Assembly: GCF_022179325.1 (NCBI RefSeq)
Contig: NZ_BPQQ01000003.1
Span: 1 to 64,000, forward strand
Direction: 5' to 3'
DNA from: Methylobacterium isbiliense
GTDB lineage: Bacteria; Pseudomonadota; Alphaproteobacteria; Rhizobiales; Beijerinckiaceae
Length of the DNA: 64,000 nt
Positions 16,929 through 24,743 of this stretch are shown here, piece after piece. The notes below the pieces were generated by a model. The model was given only the letters and a program-made list of their open reading frames with translations, did not search any database and was not told the origin of the DNA. Every line of letters begins with the position of its first letter. Position 1 is the first letter of the stretch. A program made the position numbers and the translations under genes.

Positions 16929-17050
16929 CGGTCCACCGCGCCGCGCCGGGCGTTCCTCTCTACGATCCGGCTGGCCAGCAGGGCCGCCGCATCCTGGCGC
17001 GGCAGCCGCGTCAGCGCCTTGGTGGCCGCGGGAGAAAAGATCAGCGTCAC
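16925..17050 (-). CDS. Truncated RelE-type toxin fragment, 41 aa
   Basis: A 41-residue frame starting with GTG: VTLIFSPAATKALTRLPRQD and then a short basic tail. The first 20 residues match the N-terminus of RelE/StbE toxins (FSPAALKALxRLP), but the normal length is 85-95 aa and the central and C-terminal RNase residues are absent. The stop overlaps the antitoxin ATG (ATGA), the arrangement expected of an intact TA operon. I read it as an internally deleted toxin. It could also be an unrelated short leader gene. Confidence 0.5.
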   Translation of the reverse strand: MTLIFSPAATKALTRLPRQDAAALLASRIVERNARRGAVDR

Positions 17051-17070
17051 GGCGGCAAATCTGCCGGTTC

Positions 17071-17085
17071 TTGACGCAACGTCAA
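17071..17085 (-). promoter_or_regulatory. Palindromic operator candidate of the TA locus
   Basis: TTGACGCAACGTCAA is a perfect inverted repeat (6-bp arms, 3-base spacer) 20 bases upstream of the truncated toxin start. It contains a TTGACG -35-like hexamer. It is a good candidate for autorepression by the XRE antitoxin. Confidence 0.5.
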
Positions 17086-17191
17086 CCAGAACAAGCGTCG
17101 GCCAGCCGGGTCACGATCCGGCGAGGATGCCGCCCCGTGCCCCGCGCGCCGCGGCGTCTCGGCCCGATGGCGCATGGCACCGGCGCGCCGG

Positions 17192-17261
17192 AGGGCCTAT
17201 AGTGCACAATAATTCAGAATGCGGCGCCGGCCTGCGGGAGGGCGCCTATGAGGAGAACCCG
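17192..17261 (+). promoter_or_regulatory. Possible promoter and RBS of the SoxYZ-like gene
   Basis: TATAGT at 17198-17203 resembles a -10 box, with ATGGCA at 17174-17179 as a weak -35 (18-base spacer). The AT-rich stretch AATAATTCAG is unusual in this GC-rich context. AGGAGAA lies just before the ATG at 17262. Confidence 0.35.
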
Positions 17262-18077
17262 ATGACGAGAGCGGTGTGGTGGCGGGGGCCGGCAGGCCGG
17301 TCGGCGCTGGCCGGCCTCGCGCTGGCGGCGATGGCCGCGGGCGGCGCCCGTGCCCAGGAGGAGGGCCGGGCGGAGACGGCCTGGACGGAGCTGCGCGCCA
17401 GCGTCACGGGCGAGCGGCCGATCCGCGACGGGGCTGGCGTGCTGAGCCTGGAGGCGCCCAAGCGCGCGGAGGACGCGGCGATCGTGCCCGTCACGGTGCG
17501 GATCACGCTGCCGGAGGGGGATGCGCGGGCCGTCAAGGCCCTGACGCTGGTGGTGGACGAGAACCCGGCCCCGGTGGTCGGCACCTTCACGTTCCCGACC
17601 GCGCAGCGCCACTTCGACCTCTCCACCCGCATCCGGGTGAATTCCTATTCCTACGTCCGGGCGATCGCCGAGACGCAGGACGGCGCCCTCTACATGACCA
17701 AGGCCTACGTGAAGGCGGCCGGAGGCTGCTCGGCGCCGGCCGTCAAGGACCCGGCCGAGGCCAAGGCCAATCTCGGCAAGATGCGCTTCCGCGCCTTCGC
17801 GGACCGGGGCGAGGCCCAGGTGCAGGTGCGCCACCCGAACAATTCGGGGCTGCAGATGGACCAAGTCACGCGGCTCTACACGCCGGCGTGGTTCGTCGAG
17901 TCGCTGAGCGTCCGCCAGGGCGACACGCCGCTGTTCTCGATGACCGGCGGCATCTCGGTGAGCGAGGATCCGACCTTCCGCTTCAGCTTCGCGGGCAACG
18001 GCGAGCCGGTGACGGTCGCCGCCAAGGACACGGACGGCAACACCTTCACGCAGACCTTCCCGGCCTCGGGCAGCTGA
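17262..18077 (+). CDS. Quinoprotein-dehydrogenase-associated SoxYZ-like carrier protein
   Basis: A 271-aa exported fusion of SoxY-like and SoxZ-like domains. A signal peptide of about 33 residues ends in GGARAQ. The N-terminal domain ends in the carrier loop KAAGGCSAP with Cys156, comparable to the sulfur-binding GGCGG tail of SoxY. The SoxZ-like immunoglobulin domain fills residues 180-270. Such fusions occur with PQQ dehydrogenases rather than with thiosulfate-oxidising sox genes, and they are proposed to carry an intermediate on the Cys. The gene is monocistronic and converges on the cyclase gene with 3 bases between stops. Confidence 0.83.
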   Translation: MTRAVWWRGPAGRSALAGLALAAMAAGGARAQEEGRAETAWTELRASVTGERPIRDGAGVLSLEAPKRAEDAAIVPVTVRITLPEGDARAVKALTLVVDENPAPVVGTFTFPTAQRHFDLSTRIRVNSYSYVRAIAETQDGALYMTKAYVKAAGGCSAPAVKDPAEAKANLGKMRFRAFADRGEAQVQVRHPNNSGLQMDQVTRLYTPAWFVESLSVRQGDTPLFSMTGGISVSEDPTFRFSFAGNGEPVTVAAKDTDGNTFTQTFPASGS

Positions 18078-18080
18078 GGC

Positions 18081-19004
18081 TCAGGGGGTCGGCCGCATCA
18101 CGCCGTCGGGGCCGCGCCGCAGGGGCGCGGCCTGCTCGGGCAGGGGTGCGCCCGGCCTCTCGGTGACGCTCACGCCCTCGCGCCAGCCCGGCGGGGCGAT
18201 TGCCACGTAGCGGGCGAAGCCGCCGGTGCCGCCGAGCGGCTTGGCGAAGCCGATCGCGATCAGGGCTCCGGCCTCTGGCACCTTGTCGAGGTTGGCCACG
18301 CCCTCGGCCTGGGCGAAGTTGTTGTGCATCAGCCACGCCTCGCCCTCCAGGTTCGGCGTCATGTCGGTGTCGAGCGGCTCGTGGCCGTGGAACAGGATCC
18401 GGCGCTCGCGGTGCAGGAACTGCAGCGCCGCGAGGCCGACGCCCGGGAAGGGCTTTTGCCGGAAGCGCTCGGTCTCGCCCCAGCGCTTCGACCAGTCGGA
18501 GCGCACCATCACCACCGCGCCCTCGGGGATGCGCCCGTGCTTGGCCTCCCAGGCGGCGATGTCGGCGACCTGCAGGTGGTAACCCTCGTCGCGGGCGACC
18601 GCGCGGCTGATGTCGATCACCGCGAGGGGGCGGAGCGTGTAGGTGGCCGGCAGGTCGCTGATCGTGGCGCCGCGCGGGTTCCAGTGGGCCGGGGGATCGA
18701 GCTGCGTGCCGTACTGGTCGGTGGGCAGGTCGTAGGCGGTGGCGACGAAGCCGTGCTTCTCGTAGGTGAAGACCTCGCCCTTCTCGACAGTGCCCGCGAT
18801 GGTGCGCCCGGCCTCGGCGGGGCGGACGGTGGCGTTGGCAAAGCCGGGCCAGACCGGCTGCACCGGCGCAAAGGGATGCGTGAGGTCGATGTACTTCGCG
18901 TTCCGGAGGGTGGAGTCGTAGAGCGCCCAGAGGGAGGTGTCGTCCGCGCGGGCGGGCCACGCCGCGGCGGCCGCCAGCGCGAGCAGGGCCAGTCTTGCCG
19001 TCAT
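18081..19004 (-). CDS. Exported cyclase-family protein (kynurenine formamidase fold)
   Basis: A 307-aa periplasmic protein with a signal peptide ending in AWPARA near residue 20. The fold of the cyclase/kynurenine-formamidase family is clear from IDLTHPFAPVQPVWPG (residue ~39), the metal region QYGTQLDPPAHWNP (~97) and FLHRERRILFHGHEPLDTD. In the canonical HxGTHxDxPxH motif the first two His are Gln here, so the metal site is altered or the activity is changed. A GGGGGAG site precedes the ATG. It lies between the quinoprotein-associated SoxYZ gene and the pqq operon, which may hint at a shared role. Confidence 0.8.
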   Translation of the reverse strand: MTARLALLALAAAAAWPARADDTSLWALYDSTLRNAKYIDLTHPFAPVQPVWPGFANATVRPAEAGRTIAGTVEKGEVFTYEKHGFVATAYDLPTDQYGTQLDPPAHWNPRGATISDLPATYTLRPLAVIDISRAVARDEGYHLQVADIAAWEAKHGRIPEGAVVMVRSDWSKRWGETERFRQKPFPGVGLAALQFLHRERRILFHGHEPLDTDMTPNLEGEAWLMHNNFAQAEGVANLDKVPEAGALIAIGFAKPLGGTGGFARYVAIAPPGWREGVSVTERPGAPLPEQAAPLRRGPDGVMRPTP

Positions 19005-19081
19005 CGCCGTCGCTCCCCCGGCCTTGAGAGCCGGGAGAGTGGGTCGGCGCGGCGCCCGCGGCAATCCCCCGGGCGCGGCCG

Positions 19082-19447
19082 TCAGTTCACGCTCGCGCGG
19101 TAGCAGCGGATCTCGGCCTCGGCCTGGGCGCGGCGCAGCTCGGCGACCTTGTCGTCGAACAGCTTGGTGGAGCGGAACTCGTTCGAGCGCTGGCCGATGC
19201 CCTGGCGCATGGACAGGATGGTCGAGGCCTGGACGTACTTGTCGTAGGGCAGCAGGGCCGCGATCGCGTCGATCGAGCAGGCGCATTTCTGCAGGGCCTC
19301 GCGGGTCTGGCCGTTGGCCGCCATGCAGCCGAAGACGTAGTCGGCCCGCGCTTCGGTCGGGTAGTCGTTGTCGTCGGCGCGCGCGGCGCCCGCCCCCGCG
19401 AGGAGGAGCGCCGCGACGCACAGGCCCTTACCCAACGCTCGGCTCAT
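19082..19447 (-). CDS. Exported hypothetical protein at the end of the pqq operon
   Basis: A 121-aa protein with a signal peptide of about 24 residues ending in AGAARADD. The mature part has five Cys-rich features (FGCMAANGQTREALQKCACS and a later IRCYRASVN), which would suit disulfide bonding in the periplasm, and a helical middle. Its start overlaps the upstream unknown gene by 20 bases, so it is the last gene of the pqq transcript. I do not recognise a function. Co-transcription with pqq suggests a role in PQQ delivery or quinoprotein maturation. Confidence 0.72.
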   Translation of the reverse strand: MSRALGKGLCVAALLLAGAGAARADDNDYPTEARADYVFGCMAANGQTREALQKCACSIDAIAALLPYDKYVQASTILSMRQGIGQRSNEFRSTKLFDDKVAELRRAQAEAEIRCYRASVN

Positions 19448-20129
19448 AGGTCAGGGTCTCCCGGTACAGCGTGCCCCCGTCGGGCGCCGTCGCCTGGACG
19501 TCGATCGAGACGATCTCGCCCGGAACGGCGGGAGAGACCACGAAAGTATAGGTGAGCGTGTCGAAGCCGCGCAGCTTGTCCTTCACCGGGTCGTCGAGGA
19601 AGGGGCGGATCTCCACCCGCCAGCCCTTCTGCTTCACGCCCTGCACCTCGACCTCGGCGGGCGTCACGCTGGCGGCATCGCGCAGGGCCTTGCGGATGGC
19701 GTTCTTCAGGTAGCGCGGGTTGCCCTTCAGGGCCTTGCCCAGGTCCAGGGTGTGGTATTCGAGGAACTGCGCCAGCAACGGGTTGCCGGACATGTTCTCG
19801 TAGCGGGCGGTGGGCAGGCGGCGCTCGCCCGTATAGGCCTCGACCGTGAGGTTGCGCGTCTCCGGGCTCGGCCCGGCCGCCACGATCTCGCGCACCGTGT
19901 CCTCGACCGGCGGTCCGAACGGCCCGTCCGCGATGCCGCTGAAGCGGCGGTAGCGATACCGGATCGTGCTGCCGGGGGCGGTCGTCTCGAAGTGGTTGTC
20001 CTCGAACAGGAGGTCGATGGCGCTCGGGGCGGCGGCCTCGCCGGCCGCGGCCGGCTGCGGGGGCTGGGCCTGCGCGGCGGGCGCGGCGGCGACGAGCGCG
20101 GCCAAAAGGGCGAGACGGAGAGGTCTCAC
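19428..20129 (-). CDS. Exported hypothetical protein co-transcribed with pqqE
   Basis: A 233-aa protein with a signal peptide ending near AAPAAQAQ. The mature part is rich in beta strands ([31 protein letters not shown]), resembling lipocalin-like or DUF3108-like periplasmic proteins, with a helical stretch around [16 protein letters not shown]. The GTG start overlaps the pqqE stop as GTGA. No catalytic motif was seen. The gene is a candidate accessory factor for PQQ or XoxF function. Confidence 0.72.
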   Translation of the reverse strand: MRPLRLALLAALVAAAPAAQAQPPQPAAAGEAAAPSAIDLLFEDNHFETTAPGSTIRYRYRRFSGIADGPFGPPVEDTVREIVAAGPSPETRNLTVEAYTGERRLPTARYENMSGNPLLAQFLEYHTLDLGKALKGNPRYLKNAIRKALRDAASVTPAEVEVQGVKQKGWRVEIRPFLDDPVKDKLRGFDTLTYTFVVSPAVPGEIVSIDVQATAPDGGTLYRETLTYEPSVG

Positions 20130-21277
20130 GCGGTCACTCCCTCGGGCTGGGTCACGAGCGGCGCCCCGCCGATCGTGCGGTACTGGTAGTCGGGCGCGGT
20201 CTCCAGCGCGGATTCGGCGATCGCCAGGGCCTGGACCTTGGCGTGGAGCGGCGAGAGCGAGCAGGCCGGGTCGGTGGCCGCGGCGTCGCCCGCGAGCGCC
20301 AGCGCCTGGCAGCGGCAGCCGCCCCAGTCCTTCTCGCGCCGGTCGCAGGAGCGGCAGGGCTCCTTCATCCAGGCGGTGCCGCGATAGGCCTGGAAGGCCG
20401 GGGACTGCGCCCAGATCTCGCCGAGGGAGCGGTCGCGGACGTTCCAGAACTCCAGGCCGGGAATCGTCTCGGCGGCGTGGCAGGGCAGCACCTTGCCGGC
20501 GGGCGTGACGTTCATCAGCCGCCGGCCCCAGCCGCCCGCGCAGGCCTTGGGGTACTTGGCGTAGTAGTCCGGCACCACGAGGTCGATCACGAGGCGGCCC
20601 TTGAGGCGCTCGCGCGCCTCCTCGACGATGCGGATCGAGCGGTCGACGTCGGGCTTGGCCGGCATCAGGGCGGCGCGGTTGACGTAGGCCCAGCCGTAAT
20701 ACTGGGTGTGGGCCACCTCCAGGCGCTTGGCGCCGAGCGTCACCGCGAGGTCGATGAGGGTCGCCACCTCGTGGATGTTGCCGCGATGGATCACCGCGTT
20801 GAGGGTGAGCGGCAGACCGAGCGCCACGACCCGCTCGGCGAAGGCGAACTTCTGGGGCTGCGCGTTCTTCAGGCCGCCGATCCTCTCGGCGTTCGCCGCC
20901 TCGGCCGCCTGGATCGAGAGCTGCACGTGGTCGAGGCCGGCGTCGTAGAGCGCATCGAGCTTTCCCAGCGCCCCGGCCACGCCGGAGGTGATCAGGTTCG
21001 AGTAGAGGCCGAGTTCCGCGCAGGTCCTGGTGATCTCGACGATGTCCTGGCGCGCCGTCGGCTCGCCACCCGAGAGATGGACGTGCAGCACGCCCAGGGC
21101 CGCCGCCTCCGTCAGTACCCGCTGCCACGCGGCCGTGTCGAGTTCGCCCGAGCGCTTGTCGAGTTCGAGCGGGTTCGAGCAGTAGGGGCAGCGCAGCGGG
21201 CAGCGATGCGTGAGCTCCGCCAGCAGCCCGATCGGTGCCGGCAGGGCGGGCGTGACGGCGTCGGTGACGGCGTTCAT
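20126..21277 (-). CDS. pqqE: PQQ biosynthesis radical SAM enzyme PqqE
   Basis: A 383-aa radical SAM protein that forms the Glu-Tyr carbon-carbon bond in PqqA, with PqqD presenting the peptide. The SAM cluster ligands are C26, C30 and C33 (CPLRCPYC). The C-terminal SPASM region contains [17 protein letters not shown] and a later [17 protein letters not shown] is the GGE motif. A GAGGAG site precedes the ATG, and the gene follows pqqD after 10 bases. Confidence 0.96.
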   Translation of the reverse strand: MNAVTDAVTPALPAPIGLLAELTHRCPLRCPYCSNPLELDKRSGELDTAAWQRVLTEAAALGVLHVHLSGGEPTARQDIVEITRTCAELGLYSNLITSGVAGALGKLDALYDAGLDHVQLSIQAAEAANAERIGGLKNAQPQKFAFAERVVALGLPLTLNAVIHRGNIHEVATLIDLAVTLGAKRLEVAHTQYYGWAYVNRAALMPAKPDVDRSIRIVEEARERLKGRLVIDLVVPDYYAKYPKACAGGWGRRLMNVTPAGKVLPCHAAETIPGLEFWNVRDRSLGEIWAQSPAFQAYRGTAWMKEPCRSCDRREKDWGGCRCQALALAGDAAATDPACSLSPLHAKVQALAIAESALETAPDYQYRTIGGAPLVTQPEGVTA

Positions 21278-21287
21278 GGCGGTCTCC

Positions 21288-21584
21288 TCACGCCGGCGGC
21301 GCGGCGGGCGCCGTGTCGAGCACGCGCTTCTCGGCAAGGCCGTTGAGCATGGTGATGACGTCGGGCTCGATGACGCTGCGGGGCGCGTCGTACTGCGCGG
21401 CCAGGGCCTCGGCGATCGCCCGGATGCTGCGGGCGCCGTCGACGAGCGAGAGCACCGCCACGGCGTTCTGGTCGAGGTCGAAGGTGCGCTCGGGCGCGAG
21501 CAGCACGTGGGCGCCCCGCACGCCGTCGAAGCGCATCCGAACCCCGCGCGGCAGGCGCGGCACGTCGTCGGGAGAGAGGCTCAC
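21288..21584 (-). CDS. pqqD: PQQ biosynthesis peptide chaperone PqqD
   Basis: A 98-aa winged-helix-like peptide-binding protein (RiPP recognition element) that delivers PqqA to PqqE. Segments [20 protein letters not shown] and [18 protein letters not shown] are typical. The GTG start overlaps the pqqC stop (GTGA). In M. extorquens AM1 the equivalent is fused to PqqC as one protein; here the two are separate but coupled genes. Confidence 0.94.
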   Translation of the reverse strand: MSLSPDDVPRLPRGVRMRFDGVRGAHVLLAPERTFDLDQNAVAVLSLVDGARSIRAIAEALAAQYDAPRSVIEPDVITMLNGLAEKRVLDTAPAAPPA

Positions 21585-22381
21585 GCGGCGCCCTCCACCA
21601 GCCCCTCGCCCGGCCGCCACGCATCCGGCGGGATCATGCCCGGGGCCACGTAGGCGAAGTAGAGGGCGTCGAGCTGCGTCCAGAGCACGTTGCACTTGAA
21701 GGTCAGCGCGTCCATCGCCTGCCGCTGCAGGGCCGGCGTGGTGGCGTGCTGGGTCACGTAGTCGAGCGCGAAATCGGCGTCGCGCGGCGCCTGGGTGAGG
21801 CGCTTGTCGAAATAGGCCAGCGTCTCCTTGGTGATGAAGTCGTAGTTCTTCAGCATCCCGGCGACGCGCTCGGAGATGATGGTGGGCGAGAACATCTCGG
21901 TGAGCGAGGAGGCGATGGCTTCGAGCAGCGAGCGCTCGGCCACGAAATGCACGTAGGCCTCGACCGAGAAGCGGGTCGCCGAGAGGATGCCCCGGGTCGA
22001 GAGCACGTAGGCGCGGTCGAAGCCGACGCCCTCGGCGAGCTTGAGCCAGCGCTCGATGCCGCCGTCGCCCTCGTGGTCGCCGTCGTGGTCGACGATGCGC
22101 TGGCGCCAGACCCGGCGCAGGGCCGCGTCCGGCATCCGGGCCAGCACCGCCGCGTCCTTCACCGGGATCATCGCCTGGTAGTAGTATCGGTTGAGCGCCC
22201 AGGCCCGGACCTGATCCTTGTTCAGCTTGCCGTCGTGGAGCAGGCGGTGGAACGGGTGCAGGTTGTGGTAGCGCCGCGCGCCGATGTCGCGCAGGGCCGC
22301 CTCCAGTTCGGAGGGGCTGAGGAGGCGGTCCTCGCCGCCCGAGGGAGCGACCGGAAGGGAGATGGACAGGGCTGCGGTCAT
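21581..22381 (-). CDS. pqqC: Pyrroloquinoline-quinone synthase PqqC
   Basis: A 266-aa cofactorless oxidase that performs the last ring closure and oxidation to PQQ. It is an all-helical protein of the TenA/heme-oxygenase fold. Recognisable segments are RRYHNLHPFHRLLHDGKL near residue 36, NRYYYQAMIPVKDA near 64, and VDHDGDHEGDGGIERWLKLA near 97. The ATG lies about 140 bases after the pqqB stop. Its stop overlaps pqqD. Confidence 0.96.
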   Translation of the reverse strand: MTAALSISLPVAPSGGEDRLLSPSELEAALRDIGARRYHNLHPFHRLLHDGKLNKDQVRAWALNRYYYQAMIPVKDAAVLARMPDAALRRVWRQRIVDHDGDHEGDGGIERWLKLAEGVGFDRAYVLSTRGILSATRFSVEAYVHFVAERSLLEAIASSLTEMFSPTIISERVAGMLKNYDFITKETLAYFDKRLTQAPRDADFALDYVTQHATTPALQRQAMDALTFKCNVLWTQLDALYFAYVAPGMIPPDAWRPGEGLVEGAA

Positions 22382-22524
22382 GGCGTGATCGTCGGCTCTC
22401 GTTGTCGGTCGCCGGAGCGCTTCGAGGCTCCGTTCCTCCCCTGGCCCGAGGTGGCGGCGGGGGCCGCGGCGGTCAAGGGCGACTTCGGTCCCATGTTGTC
22501 GGCGGGCCCATGTCGGCGGGCCGC

Positions 22525-23424
22525 TCACAGGCTCAGCGTCAGCCCGTCATGGGCCACGGTCCAGCCGGCCGCCTCGACCTCCCGGCGGGCCGGCGATGCC
22601 TCGACCAGCACCGGGTTGGTGTTGTTGATGTGCACGAAGATGCGCCGGCCGAGGTCGACATCGGCGAGCGCCGCGATGGCGCCGCCCTCGCCCGTCATGG
22701 GCACATGGCCCATGCGCCAGCCGGTCTTGGTGCCGACCCCGGCCCGGATCAGGTCGTCGTCGGCCAGCACGGTGCCGTCGAACAGCAGCGCGTCGACCCC
22801 CGAGAGGCGCCGCTTGAGGCCGTCCGTCACCCGGGCGCAGCCCGGCACGTAGGCGAGGCGGCGCCCGTTCGCGGCGATCATCGCGCCGACCGTGGTCTCG
22901 GTCTCGGCCCCGATCTCGGGGGTTCCGTCCTCCAGCCACAGCGGCACCTTGCCGGGCACCGCGAACAGGGTGACGGAGAGGCCCGGCACCGGCCAGAAGG
23001 GCTCGTCCAGCGCCACCTCGCTGCGGGCCACGACGTCGGCCGCCATCACGTCGAAGACGCGGTTGGCGGTGATCGAGTCGAGGATGCTGCGGGTGGCATG
23101 CAGCCGGAAGGGCTGCCCCTCGCGCAGGGTCAGCAGGCCCGCCACGTGGTCGACGTCGCCGTTCGTGAGCAGCACCGCCTCGACGGGCGAGTGGCGCAGG
23201 GACCGGCGTGGATGCAAGGCGGGGGTGGCGAAGACCTGCTGCCGGATGTCGGGCGAGGCGTTCACCAGGAGCCAGCGCTCACCGTCGGGCGAGACCGCGA
23301 GGCTCGACTGGGTGCGGGGGAGGACCCGGCGGTCGCCCGCCCAGGCCATCGCGCAGATCGGGCAGCGGCAGTTCCACTGCGGAACCCCGCCACCTGCCGC
23401 GGAGCCGAGGATGATCGCCTGCAT
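22525..23424 (-). CDS. pqqB: PQQ biosynthesis protein PqqB
   Basis: A 299-aa metallo-beta-lactamase-fold protein that hydroxylates a PQQ precursor. The N-terminus MQAIILGSAAGGGVPQWNCR contains the family's structural zinc-site Cys residues together with CPICAMAW. NGDVDHVAGL replaces the usual HxHxDH, as is normal for PqqB. The final HINNTNPVL is also typical. It lies 43 bases after the second pqqA. Confidence 0.95.
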   Translation of the reverse strand: MQAIILGSAAGGGVPQWNCRCPICAMAWAGDRRVLPRTQSSLAVSPDGERWLLVNASPDIRQQVFATPALHPRRSLRHSPVEAVLLTNGDVDHVAGLLTLREGQPFRLHATRSILDSITANRVFDVMAADVVARSEVALDEPFWPVPGLSVTLFAVPGKVPLWLEDGTPEIGAETETTVGAMIAANGRRLAYVPGCARVTDGLKRRLSGVDALLFDGTVLADDDLIRAGVGTKTGWRMGHVPMTGEGGAIAALADVDLGRRIFVHINNTNPVLVEASPARREVEAAGWTVAHDGLTLSL

Positions 23425-23467
23425 GACCCTCTCGCGTCAGCGCCAGCATCCTCAGGCCGGAGATCCC

Positions 23468-23557
23468 TCAGTTGAAGGGATCGATCTCGGCCGACTCGTA
23501 GCTGGTGACTTCCATGCCGACGCAGATCTCGGCGACAACCGGCAGAGCCCACTTCAT
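23468..23557 (-). CDS. pqqA: PQQ precursor peptide PqqA, second copy
   Basis: A 29-residue precursor peptide, MKWALPVVAEICVGMEVTSY followed by ESAEIDPFN. Glu16 and Tyr20, which become PQQ, are present in the E-x3-Y motif. An AGGAGATGCGCC site precedes the ATG. It differs from the first copy only at residue 11 (Ile instead of Val) and in the stop codon (TGA instead of TAA). The 69-base gap between the copies contains a small GC-rich hairpin. Confidence 0.95.
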   Translation of the reverse strand: MKWALPVVAEICVGMEVTSYESAEIDPFN

Positions 23558-23626
23558 GGCGCATCTCCTCGCATGCTGGGAAAGGTCCCCCGGCAGCATG
23601 GCCGCCGGAGGCTCCGGAACGAACCC

Positions 23627-23716
23627 TTAGTTGAAGGGATCGATCTCGGCCGACTCGTAGCTGGTGACTTCCATGCCGACGCAGACTTCGGCGACAACCG
23701 GCAGAGCCCACTTCAT
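23627..23716 (-). CDS. pqqA: PQQ precursor peptide PqqA, first copy
   Basis: A 29-residue precursor, MKWALPVVAEVCVGMEVTSY followed by ESAEIDPFN, with Glu16 and Tyr20 intact. AAGGAGACGCATC precedes the ATG. It is promoter-proximal in the pqq operon. The tandem duplication would raise the amount of precursor relative to the enzymes. Confidence 0.95.
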   Translation of the reverse strand: MKWALPVVAEVCVGMEVTSYESAEIDPFN

Positions 23717-23739
23717 GATGCGTCTCCTTGAGGCTTCGG

Positions 23740-23791
23740 GGATCCTCCTTAAGAGGATCCTAAGATGTTGAGATGACAGTGTTTTCTGTCA
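23740..23791 (-). promoter_or_regulatory. pqq leader hairpin and operator-like palindrome
   Basis: Upstream of the first pqqA, 23740-23760 is a perfect inverted repeat (GGATCCTC, loop CTTAA, complement). Further upstream 23774-23791 reads TGACAGTGTTTTCTGTCA, a perfect 6-bp dyad with a 6-base spacer. The first could act in the mRNA leader and the second as a regulator site. No clear promoter hexamers could be assigned. The rest of 23792-23960 shows no gene. Confidence 0.45.
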
Positions 23792-23960
23792 CCAGGGATA
23801 TATCGGCAATCCCGATCCGAAGTGCAAGAGGTATTTTTCCGCTCGGGCGCGCGGAGCGTGGCCGTCCCCTCATAGGGTGGTCTTATTGTGCCGGTTCGGC
23901 GCGGGGTTAGGCGCGATGGATCGCGCCCCAAACAATTCCGTGAGCGGTCAATCGCCCCCT

Positions 23961-24665
23961 TCAGTGCCGGAAGCCGGGCTCGCGCAGGTCGAGCATGAAG
24001 CCCTTGCCCCGCACCGTGACGATGGCCGGGCCGCCGAGCCGCGCGATGTCGCCGAGCTTGGTGCGCAGGTAGCCGACATAGACGTCGACCACGTTGAGCG
24101 ACAGGCCGCCCTGGCTCGCCCACAGCCGGTCGAAGATGTCGCCCCGGTTCACCGGGCGGTTGGCCTGCTCCATCAGGATGCCGAGCAGCTCCGCCTCGCG
24201 CTGGGTGAGGCGGGCGGTGGTCTCGCCGAAGCGCACCTGCCGGGTGGCGAAGTCGAGGGAGAGGCGCCCGGCCGCGACGAGGGTGCGCGGCTCGCCGGCC
24301 GCGCGGCGGCGCTGCAGGTGGGTGCGCAGGCGCGCCAGCAATTCGTCGAACGAGAACGGCTTGACGATGTAGTCGTCGGCCCCGAGGGCGAGGCCGTCGA
24401 CCCGGTCGCCGACCTCGTCCTTGGCGCTCAGGAACAGGATCGTCCCCGGATAGCCGCCCTCGCGCAGGGAGCGGCAGACGTCGTGGCCCGAGCCGTCCGG
24501 CAGCATGATGTCGAGGAGCACGGCCTCCGGCACGCGCTCGCGCGCCGCCGCGAGCGCCTCGTCGACGCCCCCCGCGAGATTGACCGAGAACCCCTCGGCG
24601 CTCAGGCCCCGCGCCAGCATGGCGCGGATGTCGCCGTCATCCTCGACGATCAGTACGCTCGTCAT
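23961..24665 (-). CDS. OmpR-family response regulator
   Basis: A 234-aa two-component response regulator. The receiver domain (residues 1-115) has the acidic pair VEDDGD, the phospho-acceptor Asp in LLDIMLPDGSG and Lys in YIVKPFSFDE. The C-terminal winged helix (about 135-230) includes LTQREAELLGILMEQ and VVDVYVGYLRTKLGD. It lies 78 bases after the histidine kinase gene and 244 bases before pqqA, all on one strand. It is a candidate regulator of pqq/xox genes by position only. Confidence 0.9.
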   Translation of the reverse strand: MTSVLIVEDDGDIRAMLARGLSAEGFSVNLAGGVDEALAAARERVPEAVLLDIMLPDGSGHDVCRSLREGGYPGTILFLSAKDEVGDRVDGLALGADDYIVKPFSFDELLARLRTHLQRRRAAGEPRTLVAAGRLSLDFATRQVRFGETTARLTQREAELLGILMEQANRPVNRGDIFDRLWASQGGLSLNVVDVYVGYLRTKLGDIARLGGPAIVTVRGKGFMLDLREPGFRH

Positions 24666-24743
24666 GCGGGTTCGCTCACGCCGCGTCCTCCCCCGATCGT
24701 CCCACTCGGCCGTCATCGGCTCCGGCCGTGATTGGCTCTGCCG

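Noticed and set aside
23905-23930. GGCGCGATGGATCGCGCC as terminator of the response regulator gene
   Set aside because: A short stem without a T-run; too weak to call as terminator, and such palindromes are common in GC-rich DNA.
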